In this document: piece after piece, positions 1 through 10,033 of the stretch
Numbering within the stretch: the first letter of the stretch is position 1
Layout: each line of letters opens with the position of its first letter
Origin: Glycine soja
Taxonomy: Eukaryota > Streptophyta > Magnoliopsida > Fabales > Fabaceae
Direction of reading: 5' to 3'
DNA length: 64,000 bases
Assembly: GCF_004193775.1 (NCBI RefSeq)
Contig: NC_041021.1
Coordinates: forward strand, 21,978,632-22,042,631
Notes under the pieces: generated by a model
Seen by the model: only the letters and a program-made list of their open reading frames with translations
The model's database searches: none
What the model was told of the DNA's origin: nothing
Position numbers and translations under genes: made by a program

Positions 1-653
1 TGGAGGCTTCAATGGAGAGGAAGAAGAAGAGAAAAGCAATGTGAGAAGGTGAGGGAAAGCTTTCTGAATTATTTTTGCTGAGTGAGGAGAGAGAACGTGG
101 CTTTTATGAGAAAAATGATTTTCTTTTCCTATTATTTTATTATTTTTTTAAAAGCACTTGCCACTTGTCCCATTTTGAGAGGAACAAAAAGGGGCCCACC
201 TCTTCCCCTTGATGTGACTCATACTCAGCCACAAGGAGAAAAAAATTTTGACCTTTTGAATGCTAAAATCCTGCCTCGGTTTGCATGCCGCTTCTCTGGT
301 TCCAGTCCCTCGCGTTTCTCTGCACTCGTCGGGGCCCGTTTTCGAAAGTAAGCAATATATATATCAAAACACTCCGAATGAAACCCCGAGCGTGGTTCAG
401 AGGCTGGTTTTGTTAAATTTTAAGTTGCACGCAAAATGATAATTTTTAGACTAATTAATTGAGAATTAATCTATAATTGTCAAGTTATGGATTTTTCTTC
501 GTTAATTAGCCTAACCCGTGTATCTTTCTCCCAATGTACATACTTCTACCAGGAGTATATATATATATATATACACTGAATAATACTTATATATATAATT
601 ATTCAAAATTTATCGTTTACAAAATTCCGGGTAGAAATTTCCAGGATGTCACA
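1..653 (-). repeat. Truncated LTR-like sequence, minus strand
   Basis: Read on the minus strand, this stretch begins with TGTGACATCC at 653, which resembles the TGT(G/A)ACA(T/C)CC start of many plant Ty3/gypsy LTRs. It runs to the window edge and is probably cut there. It contains short (TA)n runs near 553-571. No PBS, second LTR or coding domain is visible, so the family is not assigned. The short ORF at 82-351 has no recognisable domain and I do not call it a gene. Confidence 0.35.
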
Positions 654-1785
654 CCTACAGTCTCCAATGCATATATGATTTTGAATCTTTTTAACTGGTA
701 CTAGTACTGGTACCCCGTGCCTATCATGATGTATTTTTTTTCTTATAAATAAATTGTATGTTGATCTATGTATGGTGAACATTTTGAAATCTTGGTGTTT
801 CTTTGTTAGTGATACCTAAACTAAAAAAAAAATATTTGTATACCTAAACCCAATATTTGTACACTTGTAAGAAAAAAATGGCCCAGCAACCCAATTTGTC
901 TCTCATGTTGTTCAGATTCCTGTGGCGGTAGGGACCATATCCCATTCCTTCTCTCAATGCATTAGCTAGGAACATATTGGAATTTCACAAGTTTTTATTA
1001 GGAATGCAAAGCTTGTGAATGTGATCCACTTTTTTATTTTTGAATTTTGTAGGAGTTGGTTATACTTGTTTGATTGTCTCTCTCTGTCTCAGTCTCTCTC
1101 TCACAATAGCTAACTCCGACTTCTATCCAAGAAATATGGGATCTGGCCACTCAACCAGGTTAGATTTTATCCTGTTTTAATTTACCCTTGAAGTAAATTA
1201 CTGGATGTTCTCATCTCACCAATTATAACTGCAAGCTACCAATTTTCGTTTTTATTTCATCATGTTGCATGTGCTTACTGCATTGTTTTTATTTCAACCA
1301 TGTTGTGCTTATCTAAAAATTGTTCTAACTTTTTTTCATCAATATTGTAACTTATTTTAAAAATTAAGACACCAAATATGAATATATATATAATGTTATT
1401 AATTTGTTATACATAACTACTTAAAACGAATTACTCTTTTCATCAATATGTATAGTTTCATTAAACTAATGTTAATTATTACCTTACTTAAAATGTATAT
1501 ATACATAATTAGTTAAAAATTTTCAAATCATAATATATAGTAAAAAAATATGTAACTAATTTTTCAGAATTTCAAATCAGATTGGTAATACTTATTATAA
1601 TTACTTGACGATAATAATTTTCAAATATTTATCTTTATACATAGGTTTTAGTTAATTTAATATTATATAATTATTTTTATTGATAATTATTAATCTAATT
1701 AAGCAACATTTTAAATACATATTGATAATTATCTTTATTGATAATCATTATTTATAAATAAAAATTTATCTAGAAATAAATTATG
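654..1785. other. AT-rich intergenic stretch, nothing recognised
   Basis: The DNA is strongly AT-rich, with many ATATAT and TAATTAT runs and a short CT-rich tract near 1075-1100. I see no ORF with a domain, no RNA gene and no element terminus. It ends at the minus-strand LTR of element C. The 5 bp before that LTR (TTATG) do not match the 5 bp after C's other end (GGTTC). Confidence 0.6.
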
Positions 1786-2621
1786 TGATGGAAGCTTGCT
1801 TGTGGGGCTTCTATGGAGGCTGTATCTTTGAGCTTCAATGAGGTCCTTTAATGGTGATTTTCCACCATGGGGATGTAGTGGAAGAAAAAGGAGAAGAGGT
1901 GAGAGGAGGCGCCACCCACTAGGGAATAAGCCATGGAAGAAGGAGCTTCACCACCAAGATGAGCCTTGGATAAGAAGCTTGGAGAGGATGCTTCAATGGA
2001 GGAAAACAAAGAGGGAGATAAAGAGAGAGGGGGGAACACGAAATTGAAGGAAGAAAAAGGGAGAGAAGTTGAACTTTGAGTTGTGTCTCACAAGACACTC
2101 ATTCATCAAAGTTACAACAAGTGTTACACATGCTTCTATTTATAGACTAGGTAGCTTCCTTGAGAAGCTTTCTTGAGAAAAATTCCTCAAGAAGTTTCTT
2201 TGAGAAAACTTCCTTGAGAAGCTAGAGCTTAGCTACACACACCCCTCTCATAACTAAGCTCACCTCCTTGAGAAGGTTCCTTAAGAAGATTCCTAAAGAA
2301 GCTAGAGCTTAGCTACACATACCTCTCTAATAGCTAAGCTCACCTCCTTGAGATGAGAAGCTAGAACTTAGCTACACACCCCCTATAATAGCAAAGCTCA
2401 CCCCCATGAAAAAATACATGAAAATACAAAAAAAATCCTTACTACAAAGACTACTCAAAATTCCTCGAAATACAAGGCTAAAACCCTATACTACTAGAAT
2501 GGCCAAAATACAAGGCTCAAACGTAGGAAAAACCTATTCTAATATTTACAAAGATAACCGGGCTGATACTTAGCCCATGGGCTCGAAATCTACCCTAAGG
2601 CTCATGAGAACCCTAGGGCCT
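1786..2621 (-). repeat. Element C 3' LTR, distal part (type A LTR)
   Basis: This is the distal part of C's 3' LTR, read right to left, and it ends CATCA at 1786. The TATA-like TATAAATA is on the minus strand at about 2144-2137. The sequence matches the type A LTR of element A (5256-6119). The rest of this LTR (6125-6194) lies beyond element A, which is inserted here. The antisense reading frame at 1838-2047 recurs in each copy of this LTR and is not a gene. Confidence 0.85.
2617..2621. repeat. Left target site duplication of element A (GGCCT)
   Basis: GGCCT precedes A's TGATG start and GGCAT (6120-6124) follows A's CATCA end. There is one mismatch. The uninterrupted type A LTR reads through this site as GGCCTTCCC, so the right copy has probably mutated. 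Confidence 0.7.
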
Positions 2622-3034
2622 TGATGCAATCCTATCACACAAGGGCATTGGGTAGCCCACGTGATTTGAAGTTTTAGGTATGGAGGAAACGTGTAACACT
2701 TGTTGTAACTTTGATGAATGAGAGTCTTGTGAGACACAACTCAAAGTTCAACTTCTCTCCCTTTTTCTTCCTTCAATTTCGTGCTCCCCCCTCTCTTTTT
2801 CTCTCCCTCTTTCTTTTCCTCCATTGAAGCATCCTCTCCAAGATTCTTATCCAAGGCTCATCTTGGTGGTGAAGCTCCTTCTTCCATGGCTTATTCCCTA
2901 GTGGATGGCGCCGCCTCTTACCTCTTCTCCTTTGTCTTCCGCTGCATCTCCATGGTGGAAAATCACCATTAAAGGACCTCATTCAAGCTCAAAGATCCAG
3001 CCTCCATAGAAGCTCCACATGCAAGCTTCCATCA
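2622..3034 (+). repeat. Element A 5' LTR (internally deleted)
   Basis: It starts TGATGCAATCC and ends ...TTCCATCA, just before the PBS. Compared with the 3' LTR, the segment between the terminal ~40 bp and GTGTAACACTTG is replaced by a short unrelated stretch, so the U3 promoter region and TATA box are missing. This copy could not drive transcription as the full LTR would. Confidence 0.8.
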
Positions 3035-3036
3035 AG

Positions 3037-3049
3037 TGGTAATCAGAGC
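3037..3049 (+). promoter_or_regulatory. Element A primer binding site, tRNA-Met type
   Basis: TGGTAATCAGAGC lies 2 nt after the LTR end. It matches the common plant initiator tRNA-Met primer site TGGTATCAGAGC except for one inserted A. Confidence 0.75.
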
Positions 3050-4293
3050 ACAAGAGCTTCAAGTAGGTGCTCCTTAAACCTCCATTAATTTTTTTCTTTA
3101 CCTTCTCTTCCATTGTTGTTTCTTCATTTTTCTCCATGTATCTCCTCACATGTCTTGTTCTAAATGTTGTTAACATGATTCTTTAGAGTTTCCACCGATT
3201 AAACTTGGTATTGAAACTAGATTTGATTTTCTATGGTTCAAATTTCTTGTTCTTGTTCTTGAACCATGAATTGTGTTGAGTTTAGTTTCCTTTGAGTTTT
3301 GTCTTGTTATTTTTTGTGGCTGAAACCTAAACCATAAAATTCTTACAAAAATATTAAAGTATAAGAAAACCTCAAAAATCTAGAGTGACTTGTTCACCTA
3401 TTATAGTTTTGTCATAGAAGTCATGTCTAGTCATGAAACTTGTCACATAAGATTTCTTATGTTGTGCTGAATTTTATTTTCTTGTTTCTTTGTCTAACTC
3501 ATTTGTTCATGAGTGTATGAAATTCTTTTAGCCTATTATTTGATTTGAGTCAAATCTTTCATGTTAATTAGTCCTTAACATGTTCTCTTTGAGTCCTAGC
3601 TTGCTTCTATGTCCTTTTCGTTGCTTTAATTGTTGAATAATCCTTGAAAAATTGTCTTGTTAAAACTCCATTGGTTTAACTTTCATTTCAGTTTTTTTGG
3701 TCTTTGGTTATTGCTTGTCTCTTTGTTTCCTTGTTTGTGGGTTGCCATATAGGGAATTGGAAGGAGGATTGGTGCCATCCCTTGAAGAATTTGAGTCCTG
3801 AAGCAAGGGGCCAACCACCTTAAGAGCTATTGGACTAAGAAGCACTCCAAATTGAGTGAATCACCAAAGAGAGAACAACCACCAAAATTGAGGACCGTTT
3901 TGTAATTTGCAATTTACTTACCTTCATTGCTTTCAAGTTTTGTAACAAAAAGGCCTTTCATTGGAAGTGTGTTGGGAGCCTCCAATAGGTTACCAAATTT
4001 CCATTTGTGTGTAATAATTTTAGGAAATTTTTTCTTAGGACAGTGAGTGTTTTGTTGGGAACCTTGAATGTGGTCAACCAAACACTCTTAGGATTCGCCT
4101 AGTTTACATTTCTTGCTTACTTTCATAGCTTATTTCCTTTACCTTCCATTGTCAAACCGCCTAGATAGCTTTCCTTTTACCAATTAGTTTTTTACCTTAT
4201 CTTTCATACCTCTTTTAGTGTTTATTTGGCTAGTTTCAACCATAGTTTCTTTTACCTTTTGTTTTCAAACCTCCAACAAGAAAGAACCACAAC
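3050..4293 (+). other. Element A 5' leader
   Basis: This is an untranslated leader of about 1.2 kb, rich in T, with no supported ORF. Its 5' half (3050 to about 3590) does not match the B or C leaders. The 3' half, from about 3590, aligns well with B from about 9296. This indicates that LTR and proximal leader move as one module. Confidence 0.65.
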
Positions 4294-5255
4294 TTAGGAA
4301 CCAACATCAGTCATCATTCATCTAGTGTTAATGGCAAGGGTACTAGTCATAAAGACCCTTTATCTAGAATCTTAGATGAGTTGAGTTCCCTCAAGTTATG
4401 GAAAGAAAAACAAGAGAGAAAAGAAAAAGGAAAAAAAAAGTGGAAGAAATAAGTCAAGATGAAAGAAAGAAAATAAGAGAGGAAGAAAGAAGAAAAATAA
4501 TGAAAGAAATGAAAAGAGAAAAACATGCCTCCTATAGTAGTCATAACTCTTGCAAAAGCCTAAGTGAAGAACTTCGTGACTATTATGAAGGAAGGCATAA
4601 GTCACATCTTAGACCTCACTCCCATAGAAGAGAAAATGAAAGAAAGCCTCAAGAGGATACAATTAAACTCTCATACTTCCATGGGAAGGACAATGTAGAG
4701 GCTAACTTAGATTGGGAAATAAGGGTAGAGTAACAACTTAAAAAGAAGTCTACTTCAAAATCTTATGGCTCTCACTCTTATCAAAAGAAAGACCAAGGTC
4801 AAGGCATCTTAGGGGTGACACCTTCTAAGCCCAAAGATGATAAGGGGAAGACAATAGAAAAGCAAGCCCCTAAGGCTAGTATGCAAGAGAAAACTAGCTC
4901 TATAAGGTGCTTTAAATGTCTTGGAAGAGGACACATTACTTCTCAATGCCCCACCACAAAATCCATGATTATGAGGGGCCAAGACATTTATAGTAGCCAA
5001 GATGAGGCTACTACTTCACCTTCCTGTAGTGAAAGTGAAAAAGCAAAAGAGGAAGAATCTAGTGAAGAAATCTACCCCCAAGAAGAAGGACAACCATTAG
5101 TGGTTAAAGAGAAGTGTAAGGAGGTAAGTGTCTCCTCCAAGAGTTTAGCTAAGAAGGAAACTCATTTTACAATAAAGACAAACATTAAAGAAACTTTCCC
5201 TCTTAGACAACCTGCACATTTTCTCTTTTGTAAAAAGACACTTACTAGCATTGCC
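4294..5255 (+). pseudogene. gag: Element A gag pseudogene, capsid region deleted
   Basis: This is the structural Gag of a Ty3/gypsy element. Compared with B's Gag, the start codon is ATC instead of ATG. The N-terminal Lys/Glu-rich helix is present (frame 4398-4733). A 417-bp in-frame deletion removes the capsid core, joining the HGKDNVEA region directly to the sequence before the zinc knuckle, and a TAA stop lies just after the join at 4731-4733. The same frame resumes and encodes the CCHC knuckle CFKCLGRGHITSQC (about 4912-4953) and an acidic tail. It ends where the deletion into the 3' LTR begins. It cannot make a functional capsid. Confidence 0.85.
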
Positions 5256-6119
5256 AAGTAGATTGGGCTAGAGATCCAAGGGAAGGCCCTAGGGTTCTCA
5301 TGAGCCTTAGGGTAGATTTCAAGCCCATGGGCTCAGTATGAGCCCACTTATCTTTGTAAATATTTGAATAGGTTTTTCCTTCGTTTGGGCCTTGTATTTT
5401 GGCCATTCTAGTAGTATAGGGTTTTAGCCTTGTGTTTCGGGATATTTTGAGTAGTCTTTGTAGTAAGGACTTTTTTTTTATTTTCATGTTTTTTGTCATG
5501 GGGGTGAGCTAAGCTATTATAGGGGGTGTGTAGCTAAGTTCTAGCTTCTCATCTCAAGGAGGTGAGCTTAGCTATTAGAGAGGTATGTGTAGCCAAGCTC
5601 TAGCTTCTTTAGGAATCTTCTTAAGGAAGCTTCTCAAGGAGGTGAGCTTAGTTATGAGAGGGGTGTGTGTAGCTAAGCTCTAGCTTCTCAAGGAAGTTTT
5701 CTCAAAGAAGCTTCTCAAGGAAGCTTTCTCAAGAAAGCTTCTCAAGGAAGCTACCTAGTCTATAAATAGATGCATGTGTAACACTTGTTGTAACTTTGAT
5801 GAATGATAGTCTTGTTAGACACAACTCAAAGTTCAATTTCTCTCCCTTTTTCTTCGTTCAATTTCATGCTCCCCCCTTTCTCTTTCTCTCCCTCTTTCTT
5901 TTCCTCCATTGAAGCATCCTCTCCAAGCTTCTTATCCAAGGCTCATCTTGGTGGTGAAGCTCCTTCTTCCATGGCTTATTCCCTAGTGGATGGTGCTGCC
6001 TCTTACCTCTTCTCCTTTGTCTTCCACTGCATCTCCATGGTGGAAAATCACCATTAAAGGACCTCATTGAAGCTCAAAGATCCAGCCTCCATAGAAGCTC
6101 CACAAGCAAGCTTCCATCA
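5256..6119 (+). repeat. Element A 3' LTR (type A, 5'-truncated)
   Basis: The LTR begins within AGTAGATTGGGC, about 50 bp inside the complete LTR, and ends TTCCATCA at 6119. A TATA box TATAAATA is at 5761-5768. U3 carries tandem blocks (5500-5760). R/U5 holds the CT-rich tract, the sequence antisense to the false ORFs, and the conserved terminal ~100 bp. The start is set by comparison with element C at 6194-6125. Confidence 0.8.
5500..5760 (+). repeat. Tandem blocks in the type A LTR U3
   Basis: A block of about 80 bp (GGAGGTGAGCTTAGCTAT...GTGTGTAGCTAAGCTCTAGCTTCT) occurs about three times. It is followed by a run of short AAGCTTCTCAAGG units just upstream of TATA at 5761. Repeats in this position are typical of LTR enhancers, but no function can be shown here. 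Confidence 0.65.
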
Positions 6120-6124
6120 GGCAT

Positions 6125-6194
6125 TCCCTTGGATCTCTGGCCCAATCTACTTGGAGTCTTCTATCCAATGCCCTTGCGGGGTAGGATTGCATCA
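6125..6194 (-). repeat. Element C 3' LTR, proximal 70 bp
   Basis: Read on the minus strand from 6194 this begins TGATGCAATCC and runs to the element A insertion point. With 2621-1786 it makes one LTR of about 906 bp. The duplicated bases at 6120-6124 belong to the target site. Confidence 0.8.
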
Positions 6195-6207
6195 TTCCCT
6201 CCACCTT
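6195..6207 (-). promoter_or_regulatory. Element C polypurine tract
   Basis: On the minus strand, GGTGGAGGGAA directly precedes the TGATG start of the 3' LTR. It corresponds to B's AAGGGGGAGGGAA. Such tracts prime plus-strand DNA synthesis. Confidence 0.7.
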
Positions 6208-6299
6208 GGAAAGGATTTGACCTCAAATCTTGAGGTTCTTCATACTCTAGGCTCCTTCCCTCAACACCTGTAAAAAGAATAAAAACATATGTATTAGTG

Positions 6300-7138
6300 G
6301 TGCTTGGTATGTTGAAGTAAGGTAAGGTCTGAAAACCCATTTCCTAGGCATCTTCCCATGAAGGAACATGGTTTCTCACCAACTCAATGAGTGGTGCTAC
6401 AAGTATAGAAAAATATAGGACAAACCTTTTGTAAAAGTTTGTTAGGTCATGGAAGCCCCAAATTTTTCTTATACTTGGTGGAGTGGGCCACTCAAGAATG
6501 ACCTTTTTTCTCTTAGGGTTCATGGGAACCCCTTGATCACTATTGGAAAAATTAAGAAAAGTAACGCAATAAAACATACCTTTTTATGTATTTTCATATT
6601 GATTATTCCTACCAAAATGTATGATAAACCTAAGGTGTCCCATATGAGTACCTAAGTTTGTATTGAAACTAAAAAGAAGAACAAACCTACCTAATGGGTC
6701 CCTATGTACACACACCATGAAGATGTTAGGTGCATGAGTGATTTTACAAAAGAGGGTTGCACCACTCAAAACATTCATCATACCACCTATTTTAGGGACT
6801 TGGTGCCTAATAATACCTATTTTGGGCACCAACCAAGCACAAGGATTTAAGCTTTTGCGAACCAAACCCTCATCCAACAACTTCTTTACTTAAGGAATAA
6901 ACTCAAGCCCAAGAGGTGTGGCAATGCTAGCAAGTGCCTTTTTACAAAAGAGAAAATGTGGAGGTTGTTTAAGAGGAAAAGTTTCTTTAATGTTTGTTTT
7001 TATTGTAAAATGAGTTTCCTTCTGAGCTAACCTCTTGGAGGAGACACTTACCTCCTTACACTTCTCTTTAACCACTAATGGTTGTCCTTCTTCTTAGGGG
7101 TAGATTTCTTCACTAGATTCTTACCCTTTTGCTTTTTC
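6300..7138 (-). pseudogene. Element C gag C-terminal region and RT remnant
   Basis: Minus-strand frames at 7075-6890, 6880-6584 and 6577-6344 encode, in order, the acidic gag tail, an RT fragment (LLDEGLVRKSLNPCA, GGMMNVLSGATLF) and the thumb/connection part (PEWPTPPS-like, NFYKRFV). The RT catalytic YxDD region is absent and the flanking pieces are spliced together exactly as in element B. Protease is missing. The reading frame is broken between the pieces. Element B's insertion separates this from the N-terminal gag at 13646-14368. Confidence 0.75.
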
Positions 7139-7143
7139 ACTTT
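7139..7143. repeat. Left target site duplication of element B (ACTTT)
   Basis: ACTTT here and ACTTT at 13641-13645 flank element B exactly. Joining the flanks through one copy restores C's gag sequence as seen in A at about 5001-5060. Confidence 0.95.
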
Positions 7144-8115
7144 TGATGCAATCCTACCCCCAAGGGCATTGGATAGAAGACTCCAAGAAGATTGGACCAA
7201 AGATGCAAGAGAAGGCCCTAGGGTTCTCATGAGCCTTAGGGTAGATTTCGGGCTCATGGGCTAAGTATGAGCCCACTTATCTTTGTACATATTAGATTAA
7301 GATTTCATTAATTTTGGGTCTTATATTTAGGGCTCCATAATGTAGGTAGGGTACCCTAGAAATATAGGATTTTTCAGCCCTTGTATTTTAGGGCACCTAG
7401 ACTAGTTTTTGTATTAGGGGTAGTTTTGTAATTTCACATGCACTAAGTGAATATTTGATGTGTGTAGTTGGAAATAAATTTAATTGAATTGGTTGAAGCC
7501 CAATCCAATTAAATTTTAGAGGGGGAGGTGAGCATTTGCTTACTACACCCCATTGCCACATCATATAGTCACACTTTGTGCATGTCCTTCATGCTTTACA
7601 TGCCTCATGACACCTAAGCACACTTATTGGAGAATCTTGGAATTGATCTTGGATTAGTGGGCTGAACCATAACTAAAATTCACTAATCATAATTAGTGAA
7701 ATTCTGGCTCCAAAGTTTGGCTCCACAAATTCAATTTCAAATTCAAGTGAAATGTGAATTGAAATTCAAATTTCCCTCCAATTTTGTGTGACACTTAGGC
7801 TATAAATAGAGGTCATGTGTGTGCATTTTTTTCAACTTTGATCATTTGAATATTAACTTCAGATTTCAGAGCTCTTTTAGAGCACAAAAGTTTGTGCTCT
7901 TCTCTCCCTCTCTCTTCATTCATCTCCTTCTTCCTCCAAGCTCTTATCCATGGCCTCCTATGGTGGTGAGCTTCTTCTAGACTCATCTTCTCCTTGAAGT
8001 GGCATCTCCTCTCTCTCTTCCTTCTCCATTCCGCTGCCATTTATCTTCCAAGAAGCAAAGGAATCCATTGATGAAGAAGATCCTAGGCCTACAAGGTCCA
8101 ATTGAGCTAACATCA
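7144..8115 (+). repeat. Element B 5' LTR (type B, 972 bp)
   Basis: It starts TGATGCAATCC and ends AACATCA. The TATA box TATAAATA is at 7801-7808. The first ~150-200 bp are homologous to the type A LTR; the rest differs. Nearly identical copies are the 3' LTR (12667-13640) and C's 5' LTR (15923-16895). Confidence 0.92.
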
Positions 8116-8117
8116 TG

Positions 8118-8130
8118 TGGTATCAAGAGC
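8118..8130 (+). promoter_or_regulatory. Element B primer binding site, tRNA-Met type
   Basis: TGGTATCAAGAGC starts 2 nt after the LTR. It is close to the plant initiator tRNA-Met site TGGTATCAGAGC, with one inserted A. The same variant occurs in C at 15920-15908, so it is a family feature. Confidence 0.8.
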
Positions 8131-10033
8131 ATCTTCATCTAGGTGATGTTCTTTTGCTTCCTCTATCTTTTTGTTTGGTGAATTCTCTTTAATTCCTTGT
8201 TCTTCATCTTATTCTCCTTGTATATCCTCCATTGTCTTGTGGTTTGGTGTTGTTTAGAGTAGATTCAAAAAAATAAACCGATTAAATCTTAGATCTACAC
8301 TTGTTCTTGCATTTCTATGGTTCAAATTTTGTAGATCTACTCTTGAATCATGTTTTTTGTGTTGATTTTAGGTTCTATCATTTTTTCATTCATAATATTC
8401 TTGTGCTGAACCTTAGATCTAAATTTTCTTCCAAAATATTGATTAGAACAAAAAAACACAAAAATCTAAGTGTAAATCACTTAATCCATGTTGTCTTAGA
8501 GTCATGTTTAGTCATAGTAATTGTCACATTATGTTCTAAGTTTGTGTTGAATTTTTATTTTGTTGATTGAATTCTAGATACATTTGTTCATGTATTCTTG
8601 TCATTCTTAGCCTATCTTTTGAATTTTGAGTCTAATTCATGCATGTAATTTAGTTCATAACATGTTCTAAATCAATTCCTAGAAGTAGTCTTGTTCTTGA
8701 ACTTTTTTTTGTTTTCTAAGTTTCCTACATGATGCCTATGATGAAGTTGAGTTGTGGTGCTTAGTTGTGGCTGGATTTGTGAATCAAAATAAGTCTTAAG
8801 ATCTCTTGAATTGTGTTATTCAAGATAATTGAGCATAAGCAAACACAAATTGTAACTATCCAAGCCTGAAGCAACATAAACACTACTCTTGATTTCTAGG
8901 TTGAAATCGCTGGTGCTGGCAGCTTGAACATACGAACTTGTATAAATTACTGGGAATTGGTCACTGCGTTTTTTGAGCTGAAAGTTTTACTGAATTTTCT
9001 AGACATCTGGACGAAAATTATAAAAAAAGAACCAAGTGATTTGGATTAAAGGAAAAAATAAGAAAAATCGCACAAGTTGGAAGAAAAATCAGTGTCCAGG
9101 AAAAAAAAAAGTGAAAGGAAAGTGTGCTTGTTGTTTTGGCTCAAAATTTGTTCTATAATTGGTGACTATTTTATACCAATCCTAGTTCTGAAATTTCAAT
9201 TGAAAATTATTGTGAAAACAAGTGCCAAAACTAGAGGTTTCTTGAGTCTTTTTTTTTAGTTTTTCTACTCTACTCTAGAGCCATTCTAGGTTTCTCTTTG
9301 AGTCCTAACTTGCTTTTTTTGTGCTTTTCATTGCTTTAATTGTTGAATAATCCTTGGAAATTTATCTTGTTAAAAATATATTGGTTTAGCTTTCATTTCA
9401 TTTTTTTTTGTCTTTGGTTATTGCTTGTCTCTTTGTTGCCTTGCTTGTGAGTTGCCATATAGGGAATTGGAAATAAGTATTGGTGCCATATCTTGAAGAA
9501 TTTGAGTAAAGAAGCAAGGGGCCAACCACCTTAAGAGCTATTGGACTAAGAAGCACTCCAAATTGAGTGAAACACTAAAGAGAGAATAGCCACCACAATT
9601 GAGGGTTTTTTTTTTTGTAATTTTGTAATTGGCAATTTGTTTTGCTTTCAAATTTTGTAACAAAAAGGCCTTTCATTGGAAGTAAGTTGGGAGCCTCCAA
9701 TAGGTCACCCTACTTCCATTTGTGTGTAATAATTTTAGGCAATTTTCCCTTAGGATTGTGAGTGTTTTGTTGGGAACCTTAAATGAGGTCATCCAAACAC
9801 TCTTTGGATCCGCCTAGTTTGGATTTCTGGCACTTTAATTTCTTTCTTACTTTCATAGCTTATTTCCTTTACCCTCCATTGTCAAACCGCCTAGATAGCT
9901 TGCCTTTTACCAATTAGTTTTTACCTTATCTTTCACACCTCTTTTAGTGTTTATTTTGGCTAGTTTCAACCATAGTTTCTTTTACCTTTTTTTCAAACCC
10001 CCAACAAGAAAGAACCATAACTTAGGAACCAAC
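8131..10033 (+). other. Element B 5' leader
   Basis: This is a leader of about 1.9 kb before the gag ATG with no supported coding sequence. It contains T-rich stretches and many short upstream ATGs. It is collinear with C's leader (15907-14369, minus). Its last ~700 bp also align with A's leader. Confidence 0.65.

Larger units (their letters stand above)
2622..6119 (+). mobile_element. Element A: decayed non-autonomous Ty3/gypsy element
   Basis: A 5' LTR (2622-3034), PBS (3037-3049), leader and gag pseudogene are followed directly by a 5'-truncated 3' LTR (about 5256-6119). The 5' LTR has lost roughly 500 internal bases after its first 40 or so. A second deletion removed everything from the end of gag into the 3' LTR. 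The element is flanked by an imperfect 5-bp duplication and sits inside the 3' LTR of element C. No pol remains. It belongs to the same family as B and C but carries the type A LTR and a different 5' leader. Confidence 0.85.

Noticed and set aside
1838..2047. Open frame of about 69 codons starting MRSFNGDFPPW
   Set aside because: It recurs in every type A LTR copy (also 2982-2773 and 6067-5864), always antisense to the LTR. Its conservation follows from copy similarity, not coding.
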